Assembly: GCA_029567375.1 (NCBI GenBank)
Contig: JAKQLB010000369.1
Coordinates: forward strand, 1 to 45,294
DNA length: 45,294 bases
Source of the DNA: Bacteroidota bacterium
Lineage (GTDB): Bacteria > Bacteroidota > Bacteroidia > Bacteroidales > UBA932
Reading direction: 5' to 3'
Below the pieces are notes generated by a model that was given only the letters and a program-made list of their open reading frames with translations, was not told the origin of the DNA and made no database searches. Shown in pieces: positions 16,954 to 25,269 of this stretch (positions are counted from its first letter, which is position 1; each line of letters starts with the position of its first letter). A program made the translations under genes and the position numbers.

Positions 16954-18331
16954 TTTTATTAATGAAGACCATCTCCATTCCCTGATAAGGGATACAAAGG
17001 AGGATAAGGAGGCAATAAGGGCTATTTTTGCCAAAAGCAAGGCAAAAGAGCCGCTGACTCTCTCCGAATGCGCACAATTGCTCGCAATAGAGTCAGAGGA
17101 TATGAAACAGGAGCTCTTTGAAACGGCAAGAGAGCTCAAAAGGGCTATCTATGGCAACAGGATCGTACTCTTTGCACCTCTTTATATTGGCAACCACTGC
17201 ATCAACGATTGCAAATATTGCGGATTCCGCCGCTCGCTCCGTACTGCAGTACGCAAAACCCTAAGCGATCAGGAATTGATTAACGAGGTAATCAATCTCG
17301 AAAACATAGGTCATAAACGCTTGATACTGGTATACGGAGAGCATCCGATGTACTCACCGGAATTTATCGCCCATACGGTAAGACTCTGCTACCAGACTAA
17401 GGTAGGCAATGGAGAGATCCGTCGCGTCAATATCAACGCCGCCCCTCAAGAGATAGAGGGCTACAAGATTATTAAAGAGGCAGGCATCGGCACCTATCAG
17501 GTATTTCAGGAGACATATCATCGTGAGACCTACGCAAGGGTACACCCGAAAAACACTCACAAGGGAGATTATATGTGGAGACTGCATGCTATGGACCGTG
17601 CATTTGAAGGAGGAATCGACGACATGGGTATAGGAGCCCTTTTCGGACTTTATGACTGGCGTTTTGAAGTGCTGGGGCTCGTAGCTCACGCAATTCATCT
17701 CAAGGAAACTTATGGAGTTGGACCTCACACCATCAGTTTCCCCCGTATTCAGCCGGCTCACGGAATGGATATGGATCTCCCCTGGCGAGTAACCGACGAA
17801 CAATTTAAGATGCTGGTGGCAATTCTGCGCCTCAGCGTACCTTATACCGGACTCATTATGACTGCCCGCGAAAGCAGTGAGGTCAGGAATGATGTGATAG
17901 ATTTCGGGGTTTCCCAGATTGATGCCGGCACCAAACTCGAGATCGGTGGTTATCAGAAAGAGGAATATGAGCAGCAACTCGATAAAGAACAGTTCAGGAT
18001 CGGTGACACCCGTGACCTGGACGAAGTGATCAGATGGCTCCTCACCAGAGAATATATTCCAAGTTTCTGTACCTCCTGCTACCGCCTGGGACGTACAGGA
18101 GAGCATTTCATGGAATTTGCCATCCCCGGATTCATCGGCAATTTCTGCACTCCCAATGCAATTATCACCCTTTCCGAGTATCTGGAGGATTACAGCTCGG
18201 AAGAGACCAAAAAGGTGGGATATGCTCTTATTGAAAAAGAAGTGGCCAAGATGCCCGAAGGAGATAGAAAAGAACTTGTTAAAAAGAGAATAGAACTGGT
18301 TAAACAAGGTAAGAGAGACCTCTATTTTTAA
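16934..18331 (+). CDS. hydG: [FeFe]-hydrogenase maturase HydG (radical-SAM tyrosine lyase)
   Basis: A 465-residue radical-SAM enzyme. The cluster motif CINDCKYC (Cys89, Cys93, Cys96) is the CX3CX2C form. A second C-terminal motif CTSC...C (Cys379, Cys382, Cys405; CX2CX22C) binds the auxiliary cluster and distinguishes HydG from ThiH. HydG cleaves tyrosine to give the CO and cyanide ligands of the hydrogenase H-cluster. The ATG lies inside the last codons of the yihY gene. HydE, HydF and the hydrogenase are not in the window, so this copy stands apart from a maturation cluster. Its presence implies an [FeFe]-hydrogenase elsewhere in the genome. Confidence 0.95.
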   Translation: MEKKYIDFINEDHLHSLIRDTKEDKEAIRAIFAKSKAKEPLTLSECAQLLAIESEDMKQELFETARELKRAIYGNRIVLFAPLYIGNHCINDCKYCGFRRSLRTAVRKTLSDQELINEVINLENIGHKRLILVYGEHPMYSPEFIAHTVRLCYQTKVGNGEIRRVNINAAPQEIEGYKIIKEAGIGTYQVFQETYHRETYARVHPKNTHKGDYMWRLHAMDRAFEGGIDDMGIGALFGLYDWRFEVLGLVAHAIHLKETYGVGPHTISFPRIQPAHGMDMDLPWRVTDEQFKMLVAILRLSVPYTGLIMTARESSEVRNDVIDFGVSQIDAGTKLEIGGYQKEEYEQQLDKEQFRIGDTRDLDEVIRWLLTREYIPSFCTSCYRLGRTGEHFMEFAIPGFIGNFCTPNAIITLSEYLEDYSSEETKKVGYALIEKEVAKMPEGDRKELVKKRIELVKQGKRDLYF

Positions 18332-18343
18332 TGGTAGTAGAGT

Positions 18344-20578
18344 ATGTTTACAGAAGAGGATTATAAAGTCATAAATAGGGAACTTGAAACGCTGAAGATG
18401 TCCAGTCTCAAGCGCTGCGCCAATCAGGAGGAGTTTGAACTGGTGCTCAAGGCCTTTGATTTTGCCAATGAGGTTCACAAAGGCGTAAGGAGACGTTCGG
18501 GAGAGCCATACATTCTCCATCCTATAGCCGTAGCGAGGATTGTGGTGCAAGAAATCGGGCTGGGATACAAATCCATCTGTGCAGCGTTGTTGCACGACGT
18601 AGTGGAGGATACAAACTACACGGTCGAGGATATCAAAAACCATTTCGGCCAAAAAATTGCCTCCCTGGTAGATGGTTTGACCAAGATCAAGACGGCTCTT
18701 GACAGCGACAACATTACCTATTCGAAGAGTATGCAGGCCGAAAATTTCAAACGTATCCTGCTTACTCTCAATGACGATGTTCGGATAGTACTCATAAAAC
18801 TGGCGGACCGTCTGCACAATATGCGCACCATCCGGTTCATGCCCGAATACAAAAGGGATAAGATCCTCAGTGAGACAATGTATATCTTCATTCCGCTTGC
18901 ACACCGTCTCGGTCTCTATAGCATCAAATCGGAGATGGAAAACATCTGGCTGGTTCATAGGGAGCCGGAGGCTTACAGGGAGATCGAAGCAAAGCTCGAG
19001 ACAGTAATGGAGGAGCGTGCAGGTAGTATCGACAGCTTTGTAGTTCCCATCGAAAAAGAGCTGGAGGCAATCGGGTACAAAGTTGAGATACTCAAACGTC
19101 TCAAGACTCCCTACTCCATCTGGAAAAAGATGACCTCCAAAAATGTTCCATTCGAGCAAATATTCGACATATATGCCGTTCGCATCATTTTCGAAGCCAA
19201 ACAAGGTTTAAGCGAGAGGGAACAATGCTGGCAGATATTTTCCCTTATTACTGAAAGATACCAGTACAAGCCCGACAGGACACGTGACTGGGTCAAAGAA
19301 CCCAAAAGCAACGGATACGAGGCATTGCACCTGACTGTAATGGGTCCCGGTGGCAAATGGATAGAAGTTCAGATCCGCAGCGAAAGGATGAACTCCATCG
19401 CCGAGAGAGGAGTAGCTGCACACTGGATGTATAAAAAAGGAGAGAGCTCTCCCTCCGAAGAAGGAGAAATAGACTTATGGCTCAAGCATGTACGAGATAT
19501 CCTCGAAGATCCCGACTCCAACGCACTGCAATTTCTCGACAACTTCCACAAAGAACTGCTTAGCTCCGACATATATATATTTACGCCCAAAGGCGAATCG
19601 AAGACTCTGCCCAAAGGCTCAACTGCACTCGATTTTGCCTACATTATCCACTCAGAAGTGGGCAACAGGGCGATAGCGGCGAAGGTCAACCAGAAACTGC
19701 TGCCACTATCTCATGTTCTCTCCAGCGGAGACCAGGTGGAGATAATAACCTCGGATAGCAGTAAGCCGAAGAGGGAGTGGCTGGACTTCATCCGCACCAA
19801 CAGGGCGAGAAATTTTATCCTCGACTCCATCAAGGCTGAAACCAAAGACAGCATCAAAGAGGGAATGCGCTTCCTCACATCCAAACTCAAGGAGCGGAAC
19901 ATCACCTCCAAGAGCCGTGTACTCAAAAAGCTCATTGACTACTACAAGGCAGGCAGCAAGGACGAACTCTACCACAAGATAGGTATCGGGCTGATAGACC
20001 TTTCTGACCTGGAAACGGCACTTAAAACCAATGTTGAGAAACGCAATGTGCAAATGTGGGGAGTGAAACTCCTTACCCCGGTTCGCAACACAGGCAAAAT
20101 TGACAAACAACGAGACTACGAACTCAGAGAGGACCTCTCAAAAGGTACTATAACATTTACTATAGCCGAGTGCTGTTCCCCTATTCCGGGTGACAATGTC
20201 GTTGGATTCATTGAAGACGACGGTAGTGTACTCGTACACAAGAAGAGCTGCCAGAAAGCTACCGACATTGCAGCCAAACAGGGCGATAGGATAGTCTCGG
20301 CAAGATGGAGCAAACACTTCATGATGTCATATCTGGCACGGATTTCCATTACAGGTCTGGATAGGATGGGTATTATCAGTGATATGTCCAAAGTAATCTC
20401 ACTTCAGCTCGGCGTGAATATGCGCAAAATATGTATCGAAACCCACGACGAAATATTTGAAGGGACCGTAGATCTATATGTGCGCAATACTGACGACCTT
20501 GATAAGCTCATCAAGTCACTCTCGGCCATAAAGGGAATCGAGAGCGTTAAACGTGTTGAACTTAACTTTAATGGATAG
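18344..20578 (+). CDS. rel: Bifunctional RelA/SpoT (p)ppGpp synthetase/hydrolase
   Basis: A 744-residue stringent-response enzyme. The N-terminal HD hydrolase domain is intact (ILHP at 57-60, LLHDVVEDT at 82-90). The synthetase domain spans about 235-360 (FEQIFDIYAVRI and the IEVQIRSERMNSIAERG region). The TGS domain lies around 405-465 (FTPKGESKTLPKGSTALDFA), and a C-terminal ACT domain covers about 668-744. An intact HD site suggests both making and breaking (p)ppGpp. It follows hydG by 12 bases, and its TAG overlaps the next gene's likely ATG (ATGGATAG). Confidence 0.96.
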   Translation: MFTEEDYKVINRELETLKMSSLKRCANQEEFELVLKAFDFANEVHKGVRRRSGEPYILHPIAVARIVVQEIGLGYKSICAALLHDVVEDTNYTVEDIKNHFGQKIASLVDGLTKIKTALDSDNITYSKSMQAENFKRILLTLNDDVRIVLIKLADRLHNMRTIRFMPEYKRDKILSETMYIFIPLAHRLGLYSIKSEMENIWLVHREPEAYREIEAKLETVMEERAGSIDSFVVPIEKELEAIGYKVEILKRLKTPYSIWKKMTSKNVPFEQIFDIYAVRIIFEAKQGLSEREQCWQIFSLITERYQYKPDRTRDWVKEPKSNGYEALHLTVMGPGGKWIEVQIRSERMNSIAERGVAAHWMYKKGESSPSEEGEIDLWLKHVRDILEDPDSNALQFLDNFHKELLSSDIYIFTPKGESKTLPKGSTALDFAYIIHSEVGNRAIAAKVNQKLLPLSHVLSSGDQVEIITSDSSKPKREWLDFIRTNRARNFILDSIKAETKDSIKEGMRFLTSKLKERNITSKSRVLKKLIDYYKAGSKDELYHKIGIGLIDLSDLETALKTNVEKRNVQMWGVKLLTPVRNTGKIDKQRDYELREDLSKGTITFTIAECCSPIPGDNVVGFIEDDGSVLVHKKSCQKATDIAAKQGDRIVSARWSKHFMMSYLARISITGLDRMGIISDMSKVISLQLGVNMRKICIETHDEIFEGTVDLYVRNTDDLDKLIKSLSAIKGIESVKRVELNFNG

Positions 20579-22388
20579 TAAAAAGAGATCAATGCAAGAG
20601 AATAGAAGAGTATTGACAACTGCGCTGGCCCTTGCCGGATTTGTGTTTTGCCTATTTTTTTCCAAATCGTGCGCTAATACCACCACACCGCCGAGCGGGG
20701 GACCTAAAGATACTATACCACCCGTTCTTTTGAAGGTAAACCCCGATTTCAATACCACGAATTTTCCCAGATACGATGGAAAAATATCCCTTACCTACGA
20801 CGAATATACCGTGGTTAAAAATGCCGGAGACATCTATCTCTCACCGCCGATGAGAAAGAGAATCACCCATAAGATAAAGGGTAAAAATATAGTTTTTTCC
20901 ATCCCCGATACTCTGGCAGAAAACAGAACTTACACCATTGATTTCGGCGAGGCTCTGGCTGACAACAATGAGGGCAACATAGCTCCCAGACTTGTCTATG
21001 CCTTTTCGACAGGTGACACTCTGGATTCTCTCTATATCACCGGCAATATCATCGACTGCCAGACTCTTCAACCGGTTAAAAAGGCACTAGTGGCGCTCTA
21101 TACAGATCACTCCGACTCTGCTTGTTTCAAGGTATTCCCCGATGCGGCTACAAAGAGTGACGAATGGGGGTTTTTCTCCATCAGAAATATACGGGACACT
21201 TTCTATCGCATTATTGCGTTTACAGATAGTGACAATGATAGCAAATATGATCCGATAAAGGACCAAATTGCTTTTCTGGATACACTAATCCGCCCTATGG
21301 ATGTAGTCAGCGACTCAATCTACGAACTGAAATCTTTCGATAAAAAAGACACACTCGCCTGCCTGGAAAGACATTCCATGTATGAACTCCTGATGTTTAC
21401 AGAGCAACAAAGCATCCAGTTTCTTAAAAATAGCGGCATGAGAAGTGAAAAATCGGGATTCCTCTCCTTCAACGCTCCCGATGTCGAAATATCGGGTATG
21501 GACTTTTTCGGAGTGGCAGACAGTTGCGTCATAGTCCAATACTCTCCTGCAAAGGACAGCCTTGATTTCTGGATCAATACACGATATAGGCTCGAAGATA
21601 GTCTTTTGCTCAAATTGAGCTATAAGAGAACCGACTCCACGGGACATCTTCGTGACACCATAGAAAATCTCTCCCTGGCAGTTCCCAGACCTCAGACTCC
21701 CACCGGCGGACAGCAGCGACAAGAACAGCCAAAAGATACCGTTTTCAAGTTCAATGTAGCTGCAAAGAATGAAACCATAGCACAGGATGGCATCAGTCTC
21801 ACATCCGTACTTCCTATACTGCGTTGGAATAGAGAAATGTCCTTTCTGACCGAGACCAATCCTCGACACCAGACGGATACCATAACATTTAAGTTTGAAC
21901 AGGATCCTCAGGAAATCCGACGTTTCACAATGTATATGGATAGGGAAATCAAAGATGGCCATGAATATGAGTTTACGGTACCACAGGGTGCCTTTGTCAA
22001 TCTTGACAATCTCCCAAATGCAGAGGTAAAGACCAAATTCACTCTTCCAAAGAGTGAGGATGCCTGCTCCATCACTCTAGTACTGAACGGTGTCGATACC
22101 AGATACATTGTCGAGCTTGTGGATAAAGACCGAAAGAACGTCTTCAGAAAATACAACATTTCAAGGGATACTTCGCTTCTTTTCCCCTATCTCAAACCAC
22201 AGGACTATTCGGTGAGAATTACTGAAGACCGCAACAGCAATGGATTGTTTGACTCGGGCAATTTCCTCGACAGAAGGCAGCCCGAGAAAGTACGGATGTA
22301 CCAGCCTTCGCCCGGAGTCTATATTCTGACATTACCTGAGCTGACGGACCTCGAACAAACCATTGACATAAAGGAGATGTTCAAATGA
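20571..22388 (+). CDS. Big_5 Ig-like domain lipoprotein
   Basis: About 605 residues from the ATG at 20571, which overlaps the rel stop; another plausible ATG is at 20592. A hydrophobic N-terminal helix is followed by SKSCANTT, a loose lipobox with Cys34. Then comes the TPPSGGPKDTIPP stretch and an Ig-like Big_5 domain (about 48-140). This order is a recognisable Bacteroidota family of outer-membrane-associated lipoproteins. Carboxypeptidase-regulatory-like beta domains (TGNIIDCQTLQPVKKALVAL, and near the C-terminus DYSVRITEDRNSNG) frame the rest. Function is unknown. It overlaps the following barrel-protein gene by four bases. Confidence 0.75.
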   Translation: MDSKKRSMQENRRVLTTALALAGFVFCLFFSKSCANTTTPPSGGPKDTIPPVLLKVNPDFNTTNFPRYDGKISLTYDEYTVVKNAGDIYLSPPMRKRITHKIKGKNIVFSIPDTLAENRTYTIDFGEALADNNEGNIAPRLVYAFSTGDTLDSLYITGNIIDCQTLQPVKKALVALYTDHSDSACFKVFPDAATKSDEWGFFSIRNIRDTFYRIIAFTDSDNDSKYDPIKDQIAFLDTLIRPMDVVSDSIYELKSFDKKDTLACLERHSMYELLMFTEQQSIQFLKNSGMRSEKSGFLSFNAPDVEISGMDFFGVADSCVIVQYSPAKDSLDFWINTRYRLEDSLLLKLSYKRTDSTGHLRDTIENLSLAVPRPQTPTGGQQRQEQPKDTVFKFNVAAKNETIAQDGISLTSVLPILRWNREMSFLTETNPRHQTDTITFKFEQDPQEIRRFTMYMDREIKDGHEYEFTVPQGAFVNLDNLPNAEVKTKFTLPKSEDACSITLVLNGVDTRYIVELVDKDRKNVFRKYNISRDTSLLFPYLKPQDYSVRITEDRNSNGLFDSGNFLDRRQPEKVRMYQPSPGVYILTLPELTDLEQTIDIKEMFK

Positions 22389-23071
22389 AAAAGCTACTCT
22401 TGACACTCTTTGCCTCACTACTCTTTTTCCCGCTGTACGGCCAGGAGAATGTAATCATTGGTGATCTTGACGATGATTTTGCCAGTATAGATACCATTGC
22501 ACCTCCGCAAAAATACAAAAGCATTCATATGTTGGGAGTCAGATATGGTTACAGTTTCTGTACGGTGAGTTCCTCCCCTACGGTAGGCGAAGAGTATATA
22601 TACTGCCCCATGAATTTTTCCCTGCTCTATACCTACTACCACGCACTTTGGGATCAGCTCTTCAACTTTGGTGTTCAGTTTGGTGTTAAATATGGCGAGG
22701 AGGGCTATGCTTCGAAATATGAGCAGTGGGGGGAAAGATATAAGATTGTTGAAGTTCCATTGGTTTCACAGTTCAAAATCGACTTTTCCAGGTTCAGACT
22801 ATTGGTAAACGCCGGCGGGTATTATGGATATCGTCTTTCAACGGAAAGGGAGAGCGGATGGGACCGGTATGATCTTCGCCATGACTATGGCATCCTGGCA
22901 GGAGCCGGTCTGGCTGTGGTTTTTAAGCCCTTTGAAATTCAGATTGAGGGCAATTACAAATATTCGCTCTGCAGCATCTATCACACAAACAAATTCAGCG
23001 ACGAATACTGGATGCTGTGCTATCCTCGTAACATAATGCTTAGCGTTGGACTATTCGTCCATCTTTGGTGA
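22385..23071 (+). CDS. Predicted outer-membrane beta-barrel protein
   Basis: A 228-residue protein with a clear signal peptide (MKKLLLTLFA to about residue 20, PLYGQ cleavage region). After it, alternating hydrophobic strands rich in Tyr, Phe and Gly suggest an eight-strand barrel, ending in an aromatic residue (VGLFVHLW). It resembles the broad OMP_b-brl families of Bacteroidota. No enzymatic motif is visible. Four-base coupling to the Big_5 lipoprotein gene suggests the two act together in the outer membrane, which is inference only. Confidence 0.7.
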   Translation: MKKLLLTLFASLLFFPLYGQENVIIGDLDDDFASIDTIAPPQKYKSIHMLGVRYGYSFCTVSSSPTVGEEYIYCPMNFSLLYTYYHALWDQLFNFGVQFGVKYGEEGYASKYEQWGERYKIVEVPLVSQFKIDFSRFRLLVNAGGYYGYRLSTERESGWDRYDLRHDYGILAGAGLAVVFKPFEIQIEGNYKYSLCSIYHTNKFSDEYWMLCYPRNIMLSVGLFVHLW

Positions 23072-23082
23072 TAATTCAAATT

Positions 23083-24363
23083 ATGAAGAAAGTTGCGTTT
23101 GAAATTGGCGGCGTACGCATCGGAGGAGGAGCTCCTGTATCGGTTCAGACAATGTGCAATACCGATACACGTGATATTGCTGCTTCTGTGACACAGTGCC
23201 GTGAAATGGCTGCTGCGGGTGCGGATATCATCCGCCTTACCACTCAGGGACTCAGAGAGGTGGAAGCTTTGCGCCGGATCAAGGCACAACTGCGTTCCGA
23301 GGGTATAATGACGCCACTTGTTGCAGACGTTCACTTTTCAGCCAATGTGGCTCTTGCAGCTGCTGAGGTTGCAGACAAGGTACGCATCAATCCGGGCAAT
23401 TTTGCTCCGGTTCACGAAGAGGCCTGTAGCAAGTTTTCACAACTGCTGGACAAATGCCGTGAACATGGTACGGCCATCAGGATCGGACTCAACCACGGTT
23501 CTCTCGGCACGCGGATTACCGAACTCTATGGTAACACCCCGTTCGCAATGAAAGAAGCTGTGATGGAGTGGCTTCAAATGTGCATTGAAAAGGATTTCCA
23601 CAAGGTGGTTATCTCACTCAAAGCCAGTAACACCAGAGTTATGACCGATGCCTACCGCCTTCTCTATGAAGAAATGGAGAAGATAGGAAGGATTTATCCG
23701 CTCCATCTGGGAGTCACAGAAGCCGGTAACGGCGATGAGGGACGTATCAAGTCAGCCGTAGGCATTTCCGCGCTTCTGAGTGCGGGAATCGGAGACACCA
23801 TCCGCGTCTCCCTCACCGAAAATCCGGTCAATGAGATAGCGGCGGGCAAGGAGATTGTCAAATCCTGCCAAATGGCTACCGAAGGGCCTGTGACTGCAGA
23901 AAACTGGAATGATTGGATAATCCGTGCCTCCTGCAAATATGGTCCTGCACTGCTTGACTGCAAGATTGATGATATTGACCTTACAGGAGCTACCATTGCC
24001 GGTAAACCACTCTCAACAGAGAAGCAACACTATTTCCGAGATATTTTGATGCAGGCTAGTCGCAGGAAGTTTACCAGACCGGAGTATATAGCCTGTCCGG
24101 GCTGTGGCCGTACACAATACAATCTGGAAGAGACATTCAATGAAGTGAAACGACGTACATCCCACCTCAAAGGTCTTCGCATTGCGATAATGGGCTGTAT
24201 CGTCAATGGTCCGGGTGAAATGGCGGACGCAGATTGGGGTTATGTTGGCGAAGGTGGAGGCAAAGTAACCCTTTACCGTGGGAAAACACCGGTAATGCGC
24301 TCCGTACCCCAGGAAGAGGCCATCGACAAACTTCTCGAACTAATCGAGAAGGAGAAAGAATAA
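23083..24363 (+). CDS. ispG: IspG, 4-hydroxy-3-methylbutenyl diphosphate synthase, short form
   Basis: An MEP-pathway iron-sulfur enzyme of about 426 residues. A TIM-barrel domain (about 1-260; VRINPGNF at 100-107) is followed by the cluster domain with CPGC (Cys338, Cys341), Cys372 in MGCIVNGPGE and Glu379. Sequence details such as EAGNGDEGRIKSAVGI and the MADADWGYVG end place it in the plant/chlamydia/Bacteroidota branch, whose members usually carry an extra A* domain of about 250 residues. Here only about 70 residues separate the two domains, with a remnant of the A* end (ALLDCKIDDI, ILMQASRRKF). The ATG at 23083 fits the family better than a frame six codons longer. Confidence 0.94.
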   Translation: MKKVAFEIGGVRIGGGAPVSVQTMCNTDTRDIAASVTQCREMAAAGADIIRLTTQGLREVEALRRIKAQLRSEGIMTPLVADVHFSANVALAAAEVADKVRINPGNFAPVHEEACSKFSQLLDKCREHGTAIRIGLNHGSLGTRITELYGNTPFAMKEAVMEWLQMCIEKDFHKVVISLKASNTRVMTDAYRLLYEEMEKIGRIYPLHLGVTEAGNGDEGRIKSAVGISALLSAGIGDTIRVSLTENPVNEIAAGKEIVKSCQMATEGPVTAENWNDWIIRASCKYGPALLDCKIDDIDLTGATIAGKPLSTEKQHYFRDILMQASRRKFTRPEYIACPGCGRTQYNLEETFNEVKRRTSHLKGLRIAIMGCIVNGPGEMADADWGYVGEGGGKVTLYRGKTPVMRSVPQEEAIDKLLELIEKEKE

Positions 24364-24380
24364 CCTGCCCTAATCCAGAC

Positions 24381-25172
24381 TTATATCAGCATAGCGCTAC
24401 GGAAAGAATCGCGCAATTCATCGCTTATTCTGAGAGCCTCTCTAAAAAAAACTTCGATTGAGCCGTAATCATTTTCAATTCCCTCGTATAGGCCTTTGAG
24501 ATACTCCGGTGCTGCAATCGAGCCACGCCAAACCTTTTTTGCTACAACCCTATCCCGTTTGAAAAACAGTATAAGCAATGTATCACGCCATGCTTTGCGT
24601 TTGACGGCTCTGTTAGTGAAGAGATAATCTTTCAAAATATCGTGCATACCTACTCCCAGAAGCGAAAGAAGAAATGCTGCCATGACCCCTACCCTATCCT
24701 TACCCCAGGAACAGTGAAAAAGCGTAGCCTTTCCCTCCATAACATTGGAGATTATTTGTCGAAAGGCCTTACCTGTCATCTCTACTACGGAGCTTTCTTT
24801 CAGTATGCCGGAGTAAAGGATATCGATATCGGGGATAGCATTCCTTAAAACCTCTTTATCACGTGTGTTGATGATGAATTGACGGTAATTTGAGCCAACC
24901 TCCTTGGTTATGCCTATTACTGACTCCTTAAATATAGGAATATGGAGATATTCCACCCCTTCGGGTACATTATAGTGATTATCTTTAATCTCCTGAGATG
25001 TACGGAGGTCAATAATCGTATCGATTCCAAACTCCATCTTCAATTTGGCCATCTCATCATCCGGCACTTTAACCGGTACTTCGCTACGAAATATAAGCCC
25101 CTTTCTCAGATGCTTCTTCCCCGCCCTTATCCCACCCAGATCACGAAAATTTTTCAATCCTTTTATCTTCAT
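24381..25172 (-). CDS. Tyrosine phosphatase family protein (Y_phosphatase3)
   Basis: About 263 residues. The phosphatase signature HCSWGKDRVG carries Cys154 and Arg160 (CX5R), and the N-terminus has the family's NFRDLGG motif (8-14). Such enzymes hydrolyse phosphotyrosine or lipid phosphates in the cytoplasm; the target is unknown. No signal peptide is seen. I start at the ATG at 25170-25172, but an ATG at 25193 is possible; a longer frame reaching 25232 would run into the heptamer repeat and is unlikely. It converges with ispG, 17 bases apart. Confidence 0.85.
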   Translation of the reverse strand: MKIKGLKNFRDLGGIRAGKKHLRKGLIFRSEVPVKVPDDEMAKLKMEFGIDTIIDLRTSQEIKDNHYNVPEGVEYLHIPIFKESVIGITKEVGSNYRQFIINTRDKEVLRNAIPDIDILYSGILKESSVVEMTGKAFRQIISNVMEGKATLFHCSWGKDRVGVMAAFLLSLLGVGMHDILKDYLFTNRAVKRKAWRDTLLILFFKRDRVVAKKVWRGSIAAPEYLKGLYEGIENDYGSIEVFFREALRISDELRDSFRSAMLI

Positions 25173-25220
25173 ACTTAATACTCCATTCTTCATAACTAAC
25201 TCAATAAACAAACCTCTCCA

Positions 25221-25269
25221 CACACTATACACTACACACTACATACTACATACTACATACTACATACTA
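25221..25269 (-). repeat. Seven-copy heptamer tandem repeat
   Basis: Seven units of seven bases on the plus strand: CACACTA, TACACTA, CACACTA and four times CATACTA. On the minus strand each unit reads TAGTRTR. The stop codon of the C69 dipeptidase gene (25260-25262) is part of the sixth unit, and its last Ser-Met codons come from the seventh. The rest occupies the gap before the phosphatase gene. Confidence 0.9.

Noticed and set aside
16934-18331. Thiamine enzyme ThiH
   Set aside because: The C-terminal CX2CX22C motif is specific to HydG and no thi genes are near.
17354-19204. A 616-codon open frame on the minus strand
   Set aside because: It lies wholly antisense to hydG and rel, both well supported; its composition is that of a reversed reading of conserved genes and it matches no family I recognise.
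20553-20570. Upstream start for the Big_5 lipoprotein
   Set aside because: It extends into the rel coding region with no added signal-peptide quality; starts at 20571 or 20592 are better.
25221-25269. CRISPR array
   Set aside because: Units are seven bases with no spacers and no cas genes nearby.
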